Source: Clostridia bacterium (GTDB lineage: Bacteria; Bacillota_A; Clostridia; TANB77; CAG-508). From it: DNA of 12,727 bases. Positions within the stretch are counted from its first letter, which is position 1. Each line of letters begins with the position of its first letter. The notes under the pieces are model-generated. The model saw nothing but the letters and a program-made list of their open reading frames with translations. It made no database searches and had not been told where the DNA came from. A program made the translations under genes and the position numbers. The DNA is taken from NCBI GenBank assembly GCA_017621295.1, contig JAGATI010000038.1, positions 1 to 12,727 of the forward strand, written 5' to 3'. Below, one piece after another: positions 1 to 6,925 of the stretch.

Positions 1-14
1 ACTGCCTGTCGTAC

Positions 15-44
15 AAAAAAGACTGTCATTACTGACAATCTTTT
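15..44 (-). terminator. Rho-independent terminator closing the left accessory genes
   Basis: On the minus strand AAAAGATTGTCA and TGACAGTCTTTT form a 12-bp stem with one G-U pair and a GTAA (GNRA-type) loop, followed by more T residues. It lies about 35 nt after the stop codon of the 78-470 gene. The A/T tracts on both sides mean it could also work on the plus strand, but no plus-strand gene leads into it within the window. Confidence 0.85.
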
Positions 45-77
45 CGGTAAATTACTATAAATCAATAACTATAAAAT

Positions 78-470
78 TTAATAATCAACCATATCGCATA
101 AATGACTATAATCAAATTTTAAATCATCATTCGTTTTCTCTACAATAATATATCCAACACATTGATCTTGTTCTTTAGTTAATGGAACAACGCCAAAATA
201 AATTGTATCTTTTCCATTTGTTATTGGTCTTAATAAATCATTCATTTCTACTTTAGCAATTCCATTACTATCAAATTTAAATAGATTAGGATTAATATTA
301 TATACTTCATACATAAAACTATCATAGCTAGAAAAATCATATTCTATTTTTTTATTTATTTGATAAGCATTATATAATTTAATACCTATAAAGGATATTA
401 GAATAAATAAAAATATAGCCAATAAATCATAGAAAAAATACTTATGTAAATGTAATTTAAAATTATTCAT
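78..470 (-). CDS. Small membrane-anchored protein of unknown function, second gene of a pair
   Basis: This 130-aa protein has one N-terminal transmembrane helix (about residues 12-33) after a short basic stretch. A roughly 95-residue hydrophilic domain follows, predicted to face outside. It ends with two cysteines (in QDQCVGY and SHLCDMV) that could form a disulfide if exported. I do not recognise a family. The start was set at 470 because GGAGG lies a few bases upstream (complement of 473-483); the longer reading from 488 has no such site. The start overlaps the end of the 463-1032 gene by 8 nt, so the two are probably translated together and may act as a pair. A terminator follows the stop. 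Frame and gene are secure; function is unknown. Confidence 0.75.
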   Translation of the reverse strand: MNNFKLHLHKYFFYDLLAIFLFILISFIGIKLYNAYQINKKIEYDFSSYDSFMYEVYNINPNLFKFDSNGIAKVEMNDLLRPITNGKDTIYFGVVPLTKEQDQCVGYIIVEKTNDDLKFDYSHLCDMVDY

Positions 471-1032
471 GATTGCCACCTCCAACAATTACATTAAAAC
501 TAATGTGTGTTTTAATAGAGGTTAATAAGCCTTCTTTTCTAACAGAATAAATATGTATGTAATATCTTCCTTTTTCATTAATAATACTACTTAAATCACT
601 AATATAATCATCATCATATAACACTTTATTATTTCTCTTAATTACTAATTTTAATTTTGAATTTTTAACTAAAGAATAATTTAATTCATCTTCTCTTAAC
701 CACCCATTAGTATCTGCTTTACGATAACCATTTTTATAATACACTTCATACTCATTAACATCTAATTTAATAGAATTACTTAATTGAATTTCATTTATCC
801 TATTTTCAGTCGAATTGTAGCCACTACTTCCTGCATTAACAAGCAATCCATTAGAATAATCTTCCGAATAGTAACAATTCATAATAGTATTATTAAGTTT
901 AATTTCAAAAAGATTTTTATCATAACTACTAAATAAAGCTGTAAAAAAAATAAATATCGCCAAAAATTCAACAATTAAAATAATAAATAATATCTTAAAT
1001 GGTTTAATTATTTCACTTAATTCCCCACCCAT
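463..1032 (-). CDS. Single-helix membrane-anchored protein with an extracytoplasmic beta-rich domain, unknown function
   Basis: This 189-aa protein has an N-terminal transmembrane segment (about residues 12-34), then a hydrophilic domain of about 150 residues. The C-terminal third alternates hydrophobic and polar residues (KLKLVIKRNNKVLY, then GRYYIHIYSVRK, then ISFNVIV), which suggests a small beta-sandwich. I cannot name the family. The start at 1032 is the first in-frame start. Its ribosome site is weak (GAGAGCGAG about 12 nt upstream). An extended -10 promoter lies about 45 nt upstream. The gene ends inside the start of the 78-470 gene, so both probably form a two-gene unit of surface-facing proteins, separate from the transfer operon. 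Confidence 0.75.
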   Translation of the reverse strand: MGGELSEIIKPFKILFIILIVEFLAIFIFFTALFSSYDKNLFEIKLNNTIMNCYYSEDYSNGLLVNAGSSGYNSTENRINEIQLSNSIKLDVNEYEVYYKNGYRKADTNGWLREDELNYSLVKNSKLKLVIKRNNKVLYDDDYISDLSSIINEKGRYYIHIYSVRKEGLLTSIKTHISFNVIVGGGNHE

Positions 1033-1077
1033 TTAAATTCAACTCGCTCTCAACTTAAATTCTATTCTTCAATTACA

Positions 1078-1086
1078 ATTATAACA
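1078..1086 (-). promoter_or_regulatory. Probable extended -10 promoter for the membrane-protein pair
   Basis: On the minus strand the sequence reads TGTTATAAT, a perfect TGnTATAAT extended -10 element, with the hexamer at 1078-1083. Transcription would begin near 1071 and leave a leader of about 40 nt before the ATG at 1032. No good -35 is seen, which is tolerated by extended -10 promoters. Confidence 0.5.
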
Positions 1087-1157
1087 TAATTTTAGGTTAT
1101 TTTTTTAACTTACTTATAAGTTCGCAATATTCGAAAACTTTGAAAATACTTGTTTAA

Positions 1158-1724
1158 TTACTTAAAATTATATGCGTGTATATCTATTCTACAATTTGTT
1201 TTTCTATTAGATAATTGTACCACAGGTACATATGTAATTTTTATATTTTCTGTTACTTCATACTCTTCAATCATTGTCGATGAATTTTTCATCATATTAG
1301 CAGATTCTTCTACCTTTTCATCTGTAATATCATTATCAGCAATTTTTACAATATCTTTGTATATTGAAATTATTGTGTCTACATCACCTTCATCGTTACT
1401 ACCATTTATAGATATACTAAAGTATCCAGCTGCTGCAGAATTTGCATTTATCATTTCAATTGAATGTCCTAATACATGACCATAGTATTTTGTTCTAATA
1501 TTTCCTTTTTCGATTTGATCCATTAAATTTGATGAAGAATTGTTATATAAAGTTATAAACTTATTAACTATATCATCTTCTGCATATTCATTTTCTTTAA
1601 TTTCGTCTTTTTGTTCTTGATTTGTTTGTTCATTAGTTCCTGTATTTGTATTTGTTTCCTCACATCCAGTAATTAAAAATAAACTTAAAATTGCTAATAT
1701 ACTTAATAAAATTTTTCTTTTCAT
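1158..1724 (-). CDS. Lipoprotein of unknown function
   Basis: This 188-aa protein begins with a typical lipoprotein signal: MKRK, a hydrophobic stretch, then the lipobox LITGC with the lipidated cysteine at residue 21. A Thr/Asn/Gln/Glu-rich linker follows (about residues 22-50), then a soluble domain of about 135 residues starting near DDIVNKFITLYNN. The start at 1724 fits the signal peptide and has GAAAGAGAG about 8 nt upstream; the reading from 1766 would add 14 charged residues before the signal and is rejected. The mature protein should sit on the outer face of the membrane. I cannot name the domain. It has its own promoter, and no convincing terminator separates it from the next pair. 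Confidence 0.8.
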   Translation of the reverse strand: MKRKILLSILAILSLFLITGCEETNTNTGTNEQTNQEQKDEIKENEYAEDDIVNKFITLYNNSSSNLMDQIEKGNIRTKYYGHVLGHSIEMINANSAAAGYFSISINGSNDEGDVDTIISIYKDIVKIADNDITDEKVEESANMMKNSSTMIEEYEVTENIKITYVPVVQLSNRKTNCRIDIHAYNFK

Positions 1725-1756
1725 ATATTTTTCTCTCTTTCTTACATCTAAATAAC

Positions 1757-1765
1757 ATTTTATCA
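1757..1765 (-). promoter_or_regulatory. Probable extended -10 promoter for the lipoprotein gene
   Basis: The minus strand reads TGATAAAAT, matching TGnTAnAAT with one mismatch to TATAAT, 33 nt before the ATG at 1724. The -35 position has only a weak match (TTAATT) and lies inside the inverted repeat at 1769-1793. Confidence 0.4.
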
Positions 1766-1768
1766 CAA

Positions 1769-1793
1769 ATACATAAAAAAATTAATTATGTAT
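1769..1793. repeat. 8-bp inverted repeat between two minus-strand genes
   Basis: ATACATAA (1769-1776) and TTATGTAT (1786-1793) are perfect inverted copies around a 9-nt A/T loop, 2 nt after the stop of the 1796-2098 gene. It could be a weak terminator for that gene, but there is no T-tract after the stem. It could instead be a protein-binding site, because it covers the -35 area of the lipoprotein promoter. Confidence 0.4.
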
Positions 1794-1795
1794 AA

Positions 1796-2098
1796 TTAGT
1801 ATTCAAAACTTAAGAAATTAAACAAATTATTAATATATTTACTTATTCTTAAAAACTTAGTAACTAAATAAAATCCTACTAATTCAATCACTAATAATAA
1901 TAAACTAACCTCTACTGCCATACCTGGACTGACAACAGAAAATGCCAAATCTTTTGGTATATTAAGAAAATTACAATATGCTATTCCTAATTTATAGTTA
2001 TACATCACTAATCCATATAATCCAGCTAACATAAATGTCAATATTAATGCTTTTAAAACACAAAGTAAAAAATCTTTAAAACTCATGTACATACTCAT
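1796..2098 (-). CDS. Small two-helix membrane protein, divergent from the tandem-XRE regulator
   Basis: This 100-aa protein has two predicted transmembrane helices (about residues 9-32 and 60-83), a central loop (KLGIAYCNFLNIPKDLAF) and a basic C-terminal tail. I do not recognise the family. The start at 2098 has a very strong ribosome site (AGGAGAGGAGA directly upstream). Two further in-frame ATGs (codons 3 and 5) could also be used. A well-formed promoter lies just upstream in the spacer shared with the divergent regulator at 2195, so that regulator is the likely controller. Toxin, immunity, entry-exclusion or regulatory partner roles are all possible, and the sequence does not choose among them. 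Confidence 0.72.
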   Translation of the reverse strand: MSMYMSFKDFLLCVLKALILTFMLAGLYGLVMYNYKLGIAYCNFLNIPKDLAFSVVSPGMAVEVSLLLLVIELVGFYLVTKFLRISKYINNLFNFLSFEY

Positions 2099-2113
2099 TC
2101 TCCTCTCCTAACA

Positions 2114-2142
2114 ATTATATCACATTTTATTCAGTGTGTCGT
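2114..2142 (-). promoter_or_regulatory. Promoter for the 1796-2098 membrane protein gene
   Basis: On the minus strand a perfect TATAAT (-10, 2114-2119) lies 17 nt from ACGACA (-35, 2137-2142; 4 of 6 matches to TTGACA). Transcription would start near 2107, giving a very short leader ahead of the strong ribosome site. The palindrome at 2149-2160 lies just upstream of the -35, a position where a bound regulator could act. Confidence 0.65.
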
Positions 2143-2148
2143 ACTTTT

Positions 2149-2160
2149 GTGAATATTCAC
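2149..2160. promoter_or_regulatory. Perfect 12-bp palindrome, candidate operator
   Basis: GTGAATATTCAC is its own reverse complement. It lies in the spacer between the divergent regulator (2195, plus) and the small membrane protein (2098, minus), next to the -35 of the minus-strand promoter. XRE-family repressors commonly bind dyad sites of this size beside their own gene. Assigning it to the tandem-XRE protein is inference from position. Confidence 0.5.
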
Positions 2161-2194
2161 ATATTAAATGGGAAAATTAATATGGTGATATGTT

Positions 2195-2647
2195 ATGGTA
2201 GATAATAATTTAAAATATTGTAGAGAAGAGCTAGAAATGACACAAGAGGAATTAGGCATAATATTAGGCGCTAGTAAACAAACAGTATCAAATTGGGAAA
2301 CTGGATATACTCCAATACCATTAAATAAATTAGTACGATTCGCTAATCTATACAATTATTCATTAGATTTTATAGTTGGTTTTACTAGAAAAAATATTAA
2401 GTATAATAAAAACATTAAATTAGATAGTAAATTAATTGGTAAAAACCTTAAAATAATTAGAGATAAATTAAATATAACTCAACAACAAATTTCAGATAAA
2501 TGTAATTTATATCAATCTACTTACAATCATTATGAAACTGGCTATAGTTTAATTAAAATAATTCCTGCGTATTCAATTTGTAAGACATATAATATTTCAC
2601 TTGATTGGTTACTAGGAAGAACTAATAACATAGCGATTAAATCATAA
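2195..2647 (+). CDS. Transcriptional regulator with two tandem XRE helix-turn-helix domains
   Basis: This 150-aa DNA-binding protein is the only plus-strand gene in the window. It holds two complete XRE (Cro/C1-type) domains in one chain. The first is at about residues 5-62 (MTQEELGIILGASKQTVSNWE, then YNYSLDFIVG). The second is at about residues 80-143 (NITQQQISDKCNLYQSTYNHYE, then YNISLDWLLGR). Both have the family's usual ending of a short helix after a D(F/W)(I/L)(V/L)G stretch. The start at 2195 has GGTGAT 5 nt upstream. It faces the small membrane protein across a 96-bp spacer containing a palindrome, so autoregulation and control of that gene are likely. A single chain with two reading heads could bind a dyad as a monomer. 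The target and inducer are unknown. Confidence 0.9.
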   Translation: MVDNNLKYCREELEMTQEELGIILGASKQTVSNWETGYTPIPLNKLVRFANLYNYSLDFIVGFTRKNIKYNKNIKLDSKLIGKNLKIIRDKLNITQQQISDKCNLYQSTYNHYETGYSLIKIIPAYSICKTYNISLDWLLGRTNNIAIKS

Positions 2648-2681
2648 AAAAATTAAGGAGGCACAAAAAATGTACCCCCTT
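2646..2681 (-). terminator. Rho-independent terminator ending the transfer operon
   Basis: The minus-strand arms AAGGGGGTAC and GTGCCTCCTT pair along all 10 positions (two G-U pairs) around a 7-nt loop, then run into a T-rich tract. The stem begins directly after the stop of the 2682-4367 gene. The T-tract overlaps the stop of the convergent plus-strand regulator. Read on the plus strand the stem has two mismatches, so it is a weaker terminator in that direction. Confidence 0.8.
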
Positions 2682-4367
2682 TTAATTTGCTTTAAAATAT
2701 ACGAATTGACTTGTTTTAGTCCAATCATATTGACTCCACACATCTGTTGCACTACTTGCTGGATCTAACATTAATATTGTATTATTAGTTACATTATCAA
2801 CTGCTACCCAGTGTTGTGAATTCTTAGTTGCTCCTTTTACTTCTAATGCTAAATAGTATCCTGAAGTATAATACTTTTGAATTTCATAGAATTTTTCATC
2901 TTTTGATTTACCATTTAATTCAACTCTTCCTTGATATTTAAAATTAGGTACTATTTGTGAAATTGCAGAATATTGAAGATTACCACTTTCATCAAAGCCA
3001 TAATTATTATTTAGACCTATAACGAAAGTACCTGGATTAAATGGATCAATAGTATCTGTTGATACTCCTGATTTTTTAATTAAAATGGATATAGATGTAG
3101 TTAAACAACCTATTTGTCCTATCGTTTTACCTGATGTACCCATTTGAATACTTGACCATTCTTTTCCTGCTTGCTTCCATTCAGTAATCTCTCCACTAGA
3201 ACCGAAAGTACCATATATTACAGAACTCCACATTGAAAGATATTCCTCACTATTTAATTCTGCATATTGTTTGTTTTGTTCTTCATTAAAATTATATTTT
3301 GTCTTCATATCTTCTACAGACTTACTATTTATATAAATATGTAAAACTGTCTTTTCATCTGAACTATTACTAGTAGTTTTTGGTGGACCTGCATTTAAAT
3401 CAAAATTAGGACTATCTAATGTACCTATAGATTGTGATTCATATTTTTCCCTTTTTGTTTCATGAGTTAAATAATTCATGTCCCAAAACACTTCTCTAAG
3501 TATCTTCTTTTTATCATTTGTAATAGTCATTACTTCATCATCATTTGTACCTTTATTAACTCTAACTGTATAAACTGAAAGAACATCTTTCCATTCTGCT
3601 CTTTTTGAATGAATTACAACCTCGTCATGTGGTGTTGTGTTTTTTATTGTTGTTATTCTATTGTCTAGTTCTGTATTAAGTTCTGCAACACAATCACTCA
3701 TTAATATTGTATTACCACTACTTTTGTCTGAAGAAAAGAAAATACCAAATATTGAAGCTACTAATAGTCCAATCATACAAATAATAATAATTGCTATCAT
3801 CGCTAAAGAACCACCCGCTACTAACATTCCAACTAATGATTTAACTGCTGCAATCATACCTTTAATTGCTGATATCATTGTTTTTATTGCAGCCTTAATT
3901 CCTTTAGCTGTTACTTTAGCAGTTTTAATAGCAAGTTTTCTTCCTTGCTCTAACATTTTTTTACTTACTTTTGCTCCTTCTTTAGCAGCTTTCTCTGTAT
4001 TTTTTATGGTTCTTTCCGCAGTCTTTACTGTTTTTTTCGCTTTGTCTACAGTTCCTTTTACTTGGCTTTCTTTATTTTTTATCAACTTCTTTTGTTGATA
4101 TTTTTTCTTTGCAAAATTTACTGTTTTATCTTTAGCATAATTACCAGCCTTTTTAGATGCATATATTGTTTCATCTTTAATTCTATTAGAAGTATATTTT
4201 ATTTTATCTTCCCCATAATCTACTATATTCTCTTGTCCTGTTGTAGCATCTTTAGTTTTTTCACCAGCATAAACTACAGGATCTTTTATTCTTTCTGTCC
4301 ATGCTGCTACTTTATCAATTGTTTTAACAGATTTAGGTTTCATATCTTTTGTTTTAATATCCGACAT
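2682..4367 (-). CDS. CD1108-like conjugation wall hydrolase with a C39-type cysteine peptidase domain
   Basis: This 561-aa bitopic membrane protein is the last gene of the transfer operon and fills the VirB1-like role of opening peptidoglycan for the channel. Residues 1-180 form a Lys/Ala-rich helical cytoplasmic region. A transmembrane helix follows at about 181-212, then a conserved extracellular region (about 213-380; landmarks AEWKDVLSVYTVRV, REVFWDMN, MWSSVIYG) that I recall from CD1108-family proteins of clostridial ICEs. The C-terminal domain (about 385-561) differs from the CHAP/NlpC-type domain I associate with that family. It resembles peptidase C39-like domains, with likely catalytic Cys421 (IGCLTTS), His519 (QHWVAVD) and Asp535 (LDPAS). 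GGAG upstream of the ATG lies in the end of the XRE gene, whose stop codon abuts this start. Its substrate, peptide cross-links or a protein, is not shown by sequence. Confidence 0.85.
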   Translation of the reverse strand: MSDIKTKDMKPKSVKTIDKVAAWTERIKDPVVYAGEKTKDATTGQENIVDYGEDKIKYTSNRIKDETIYASKKAGNYAKDKTVNFAKKKYQQKKLIKNKESQVKGTVDKAKKTVKTAERTIKNTEKAAKEGAKVSKKMLEQGRKLAIKTAKVTAKGIKAAIKTMISAIKGMIAAVKSLVGMLVAGGSLAMIAIIIICMIGLLVASIFGIFFSSDKSSGNTILMSDCVAELNTELDNRITTIKNTTPHDEVVIHSKRAEWKDVLSVYTVRVNKGTNDDEVMTITNDKKKILREVFWDMNYLTHETKREKYESQSIGTLDSPNFDLNAGPPKTTSNSSDEKTVLHIYINSKSVEDMKTKYNFNEEQNKQYAELNSEEYLSMWSSVIYGTFGSSGEITEWKQAGKEWSSIQMGTSGKTIGQIGCLTTSISILIKKSGVSTDTIDPFNPGTFVIGLNNNYGFDESGNLQYSAISQIVPNFKYQGRVELNGKSKDEKFYEIQKYYTSGYYLALEVKGATKNSQHWVAVDNVTNNTILMLDPASSATDVWSQYDWTKTSQFVYFKAN

Positions 4368-4589
4368 CTATTTCTCCATATCACTTAAATATGTGGTGTT
4401 TTTTAACATTTCAAAAATATCAATATCTAATGCCTTGCTTATTTTTAAAAGTGTTTTAATAGATGGTGTTAAAACATTATTTTCATAATCAGCCATAACA
4501 CTATTACTTACCTTACATAATTTAGCAAACTTTCTTATACTTTTATTTCTTTTTAATCTTTCTTGTCTTAAGAATTCATTAATTGTCAT
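4368..4589 (-). CDS. Small XRE-family regulator inside the transfer operon
   Basis: This 73-aa protein is essentially one XRE helix-turn-helix domain (about residues 4-62). The recognition region is near SIRKFAKLCKVSNSVMADYE, and the helix LLKISKALDIDIFEML completes the fold. There is no extra ligand or dimerisation domain. Its ATG overlaps the VirB4 stop as TAATG (1-nt overlap), and its stop directly abuts the start of the wall hydrolase, so it is made from the transfer transcript. Such a position suggests feedback on the transfer operon or on another element gene. No matching operator is visible because the operon promoter is outside the window. Confidence 0.88.
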   Translation of the reverse strand: MTINEFLRQERLKRNKSIRKFAKLCKVSNSVMADYENNVLTPSIKTLLKISKALDIDIFEMLKNTTYLSDMEK

Positions 4590-6925
4590 TACTTGTCACT
4601 TTCTCCTGGTTTAGTAGTCATTAACTTGTATAACTTTGTATCAGTTGGAAATTGATTTATAAATGGTACTAGATTACTACCTACTTTTAATAATCCTTGC
4701 CCTGCTCCTACATTTGTTATATAACTCATTTGAGTATCAGAAATTGAAAGTAATTTAGAAAGTTCTACTCTATCTGTTGCAGCTTGATTAAGCATTACAA
4801 TAAACTCTGAATTTGCTAACATTGTTCTTGCTGTATGTGATTGAAGTAAGTCGTCCACATTTTGTGTAATTCCAGTACAATAAGCACCATATTTACGAAC
4901 CCTTTTCCAAAGAGTAAATAAAAAGTTTGCTGAATATTCATGTTGAAATAATAAATATATTTCATCTATAAATATATATGTATTTCTTCCTTTATTCCTA
5001 TTAGCTGTAATTCTATTTAAAATTGAATCTAGTACTACAAGCATTCCAATAGGAAGTAATTGTTTACCTAAATCTAATATGTCATAACAAATAATTCTAC
5101 TTTCTGTATCAACATTAGTGTTCTTTGCAAAAGTATTTAAAGAACCATCAGTAAATAATTCTATAGCTAGTGCTATTTGTTTTGCTTCTGGTTCATCTTG
5201 TTTTAATAACTCTTCTCTAAAATCTTGAAGTGTTGGAGCTACACCTTGATAATTTCCTTGTTGATAAACTCTATATACTTTAGCTGTACATCTATCAATA
5301 ATAGATTTTTCTTTTGGTCCTAAATTATTAGCTCCCATAAGATGTTCACATAATGATAATATAAATTCTGATTTTAATATTACTGGATTTGCTCCATCTC
5401 CATAATCTGCATTCATATCCATAGCATTAATATGATTTTTACTTGTTGCAGATATATGAATATCTTGTCCTCCTAAAGCTTCAACTAATTTAGGATATTC
5501 ACGCTCTGGATCTATGATAATAATATCTGCATTTGGATCACGAAGTGCGATTGAAACTATTTCGTTTTTAGCTGTAAATGATTTACCTGAACCAGATACA
5601 CCTAAAATAAAAGAATTACCATTTAGTAATTCTCTTCTATCGGCTATTATCATATTTTTACTTATTACATTCTCACCATAATATATACCATTTTCATGAT
5701 TAATTTCTTGTACTCTAAAAGGCATAAATACTGCAAGTGATTCTGTAGTTAATGTTCTTAATGTATTTATTTTTCTAATACCAAAAGGCATTGCTGTATT
5801 TAATCCATCTAATTGTTGATATTTAAGAATAGACAATTGACATAAATGTTTTCTACCTGTAGCAAGTAAACTTTCAGTATCTTGGTCTAATTGTTCTTTA
5901 GTATCAGTAATTAATACCATTGTTAGTACACTTACAAACATTCTTTGGTCACGAGTAGTTAAGTCATCCAAGAATTCTTTAGATTCTTGTCTTTGTTGCT
6001 CCATGTCGTATGGGATTACTGCACTAAAGTTATTATTGTTATTTTGTCTTCTTTGCCAATTAGTTATATTTGTTTCAACACCTAATCTTCTATTTTCTAC
6101 TTCTCTAATAGCTTCATCCATTGGTATTGGAATAACATCTATTGATAACATTAGATTTCTATTTAAATCTGTTAATTCTGCAACCATATCATCTTTTATA
6201 TATGACGCATAATCCTTTAAGAAGAATACTCTACCAAATTTATCTCCCATTTCAAAATAGTCTTTTTGAAATGAAAAAGTATCTGGTGATATATAATCTT
6301 TAAAAGAATGTCCTTTTCTCATATTATCTAACATATCCCAAGTGAATATATTTTCTTCACCAATTCTATAAAAGTCATGTGCAAGTCTTAATCTATCAGA
6401 TGCATCCAAACTTATACATTTAGAACCTAATGCATTAAAATGATTATTAATATCAGCACTAATTCTTGAAAAGTATGTTCTTGCTTCCTCTATATTTTTT
6501 TTATTCACAGATATTGTTAAAAACTTTTCTTGAACAATCGAATTTGCTCCTAAAGCTTTATCCATAAGCATTTTATTATATTCTTCTCTGTACTTATCTA
6601 ATTCATCTTTATTCAATTCTAACATCATATTTTTTTCAAAATCAATTCTATTTAATCTCCTATTAAGCACTGTTATTTTTGAAGTTGCACCTGGATCTAA
6701 TGAATTTAATAGTTCAGAATATTGTAAAAACATTGCTTCTTTATCTGGTCTTGAAGCTACTGCGTAATTAATGTCTGTAAATTTAAAGCATTTAGTATAT
6801 TTATTCTTTGATACTTCAAATATTCCATCTTTATAAATAGTTCTAATAGGAATACAATCTTGTACTCCTTTTGGTGGACTAAACTTGTCCTTGTCTTGTT
6901 TGAATAAGTTCCTGATTGTCTTCAT
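4589..6925 (-). CDS. virB4: VirB4-like conjugative transfer ATPase (CD1110 type)
   Basis: This 778-aa cytoplasmic ATPase energises the type IV secretion channel. The N-terminal half (about residues 1-400) is the VirB4/TraE channel-interaction region. The C-terminal half is a RecA-like AAA motor with Walker A GVSGSGKS (about 442-449) and Walker B YIFIDE (about 650-655). Downstream conserved stretches include the RKYGAYCTGITQNV segment and the MLANSEFIVML strand. Length is normal for the family. The start is set at the second ATG (6925), because AAGGAGATGA, nearly a full Shine-Dalgarno match, ends 8 nt before it. The ATG at 6937 lies inside that site and would be too close. The gene overlaps the end of prgI by 47 nt. 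It is followed by an XRE gene and the wall hydrolase. Confidence 0.97.
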   Translation of the reverse strand: MKTIRNLFKQDKDKFSPPKGVQDCIPIRTIYKDGIFEVSKNKYTKCFKFTDINYAVASRPDKEAMFLQYSELLNSLDPGATSKITVLNRRLNRIDFEKNMMLELNKDELDKYREEYNKMLMDKALGANSIVQEKFLTISVNKKNIEEARTYFSRISADINNHFNALGSKCISLDASDRLRLAHDFYRIGEENIFTWDMLDNMRKGHSFKDYISPDTFSFQKDYFEMGDKFGRVFFLKDYASYIKDDMVAELTDLNRNLMLSIDVIPIPMDEAIREVENRRLGVETNITNWQRRQNNNNNFSAVIPYDMEQQRQESKEFLDDLTTRDQRMFVSVLTMVLITDTKEQLDQDTESLLATGRKHLCQLSILKYQQLDGLNTAMPFGIRKINTLRTLTTESLAVFMPFRVQEINHENGIYYGENVISKNMIIADRRELLNGNSFILGVSGSGKSFTAKNEIVSIALRDPNADIIIIDPEREYPKLVEALGGQDIHISATSKNHINAMDMNADYGDGANPVILKSEFILSLCEHLMGANNLGPKEKSIIDRCTAKVYRVYQQGNYQGVAPTLQDFREELLKQDEPEAKQIALAIELFTDGSLNTFAKNTNVDTESRIICYDILDLGKQLLPIGMLVVLDSILNRITANRNKGRNTYIFIDEIYLLFQHEYSANFLFTLWKRVRKYGAYCTGITQNVDDLLQSHTARTMLANSEFIVMLNQAATDRVELSKLLSISDTQMSYITNVGAGQGLLKVGSNLVPFINQFPTDTKLYKLMTTKPGESDK

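Noticed and set aside
1150..1479. Plus-strand open frame of 109 codons
   Set aside because: Antisense of the lipoprotein gene, which has a proper signal peptide, lipobox and ribosome site.
2156..2183. TTCACA/TAATAT as promoter of the tandem-XRE gene
   Set aside because: The predicted transcript would begin at about 2190, after the ribosome site at 2184-2189, so the match is not credible.
2164..2355. Minus-strand open frame opposite the tandem-XRE gene
   Set aside because: It overlaps a well-supported helix-turn-helix domain and covers its start region; no family features.
3637..4098. Plus-strand open frame of 153 codons with hydrophobic content
   Set aside because: It is the antisense of the Lys/Ala-rich arm and membrane helix of the wall hydrolase gene and has no ribosome site or neighbours.
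4062..4388. Plus-strand open frame of 108 codons
   Set aside because: Antisense of the hydrolase N-terminus; its Phe/Ile-rich content mirrors Lys/Asp codons on the real strand.
6020..6040. Asparagine run in VirB4 as an expanded repeat
   Set aside because: A short run of five Asn in a linker of an A/T-rich gene is unremarkable.
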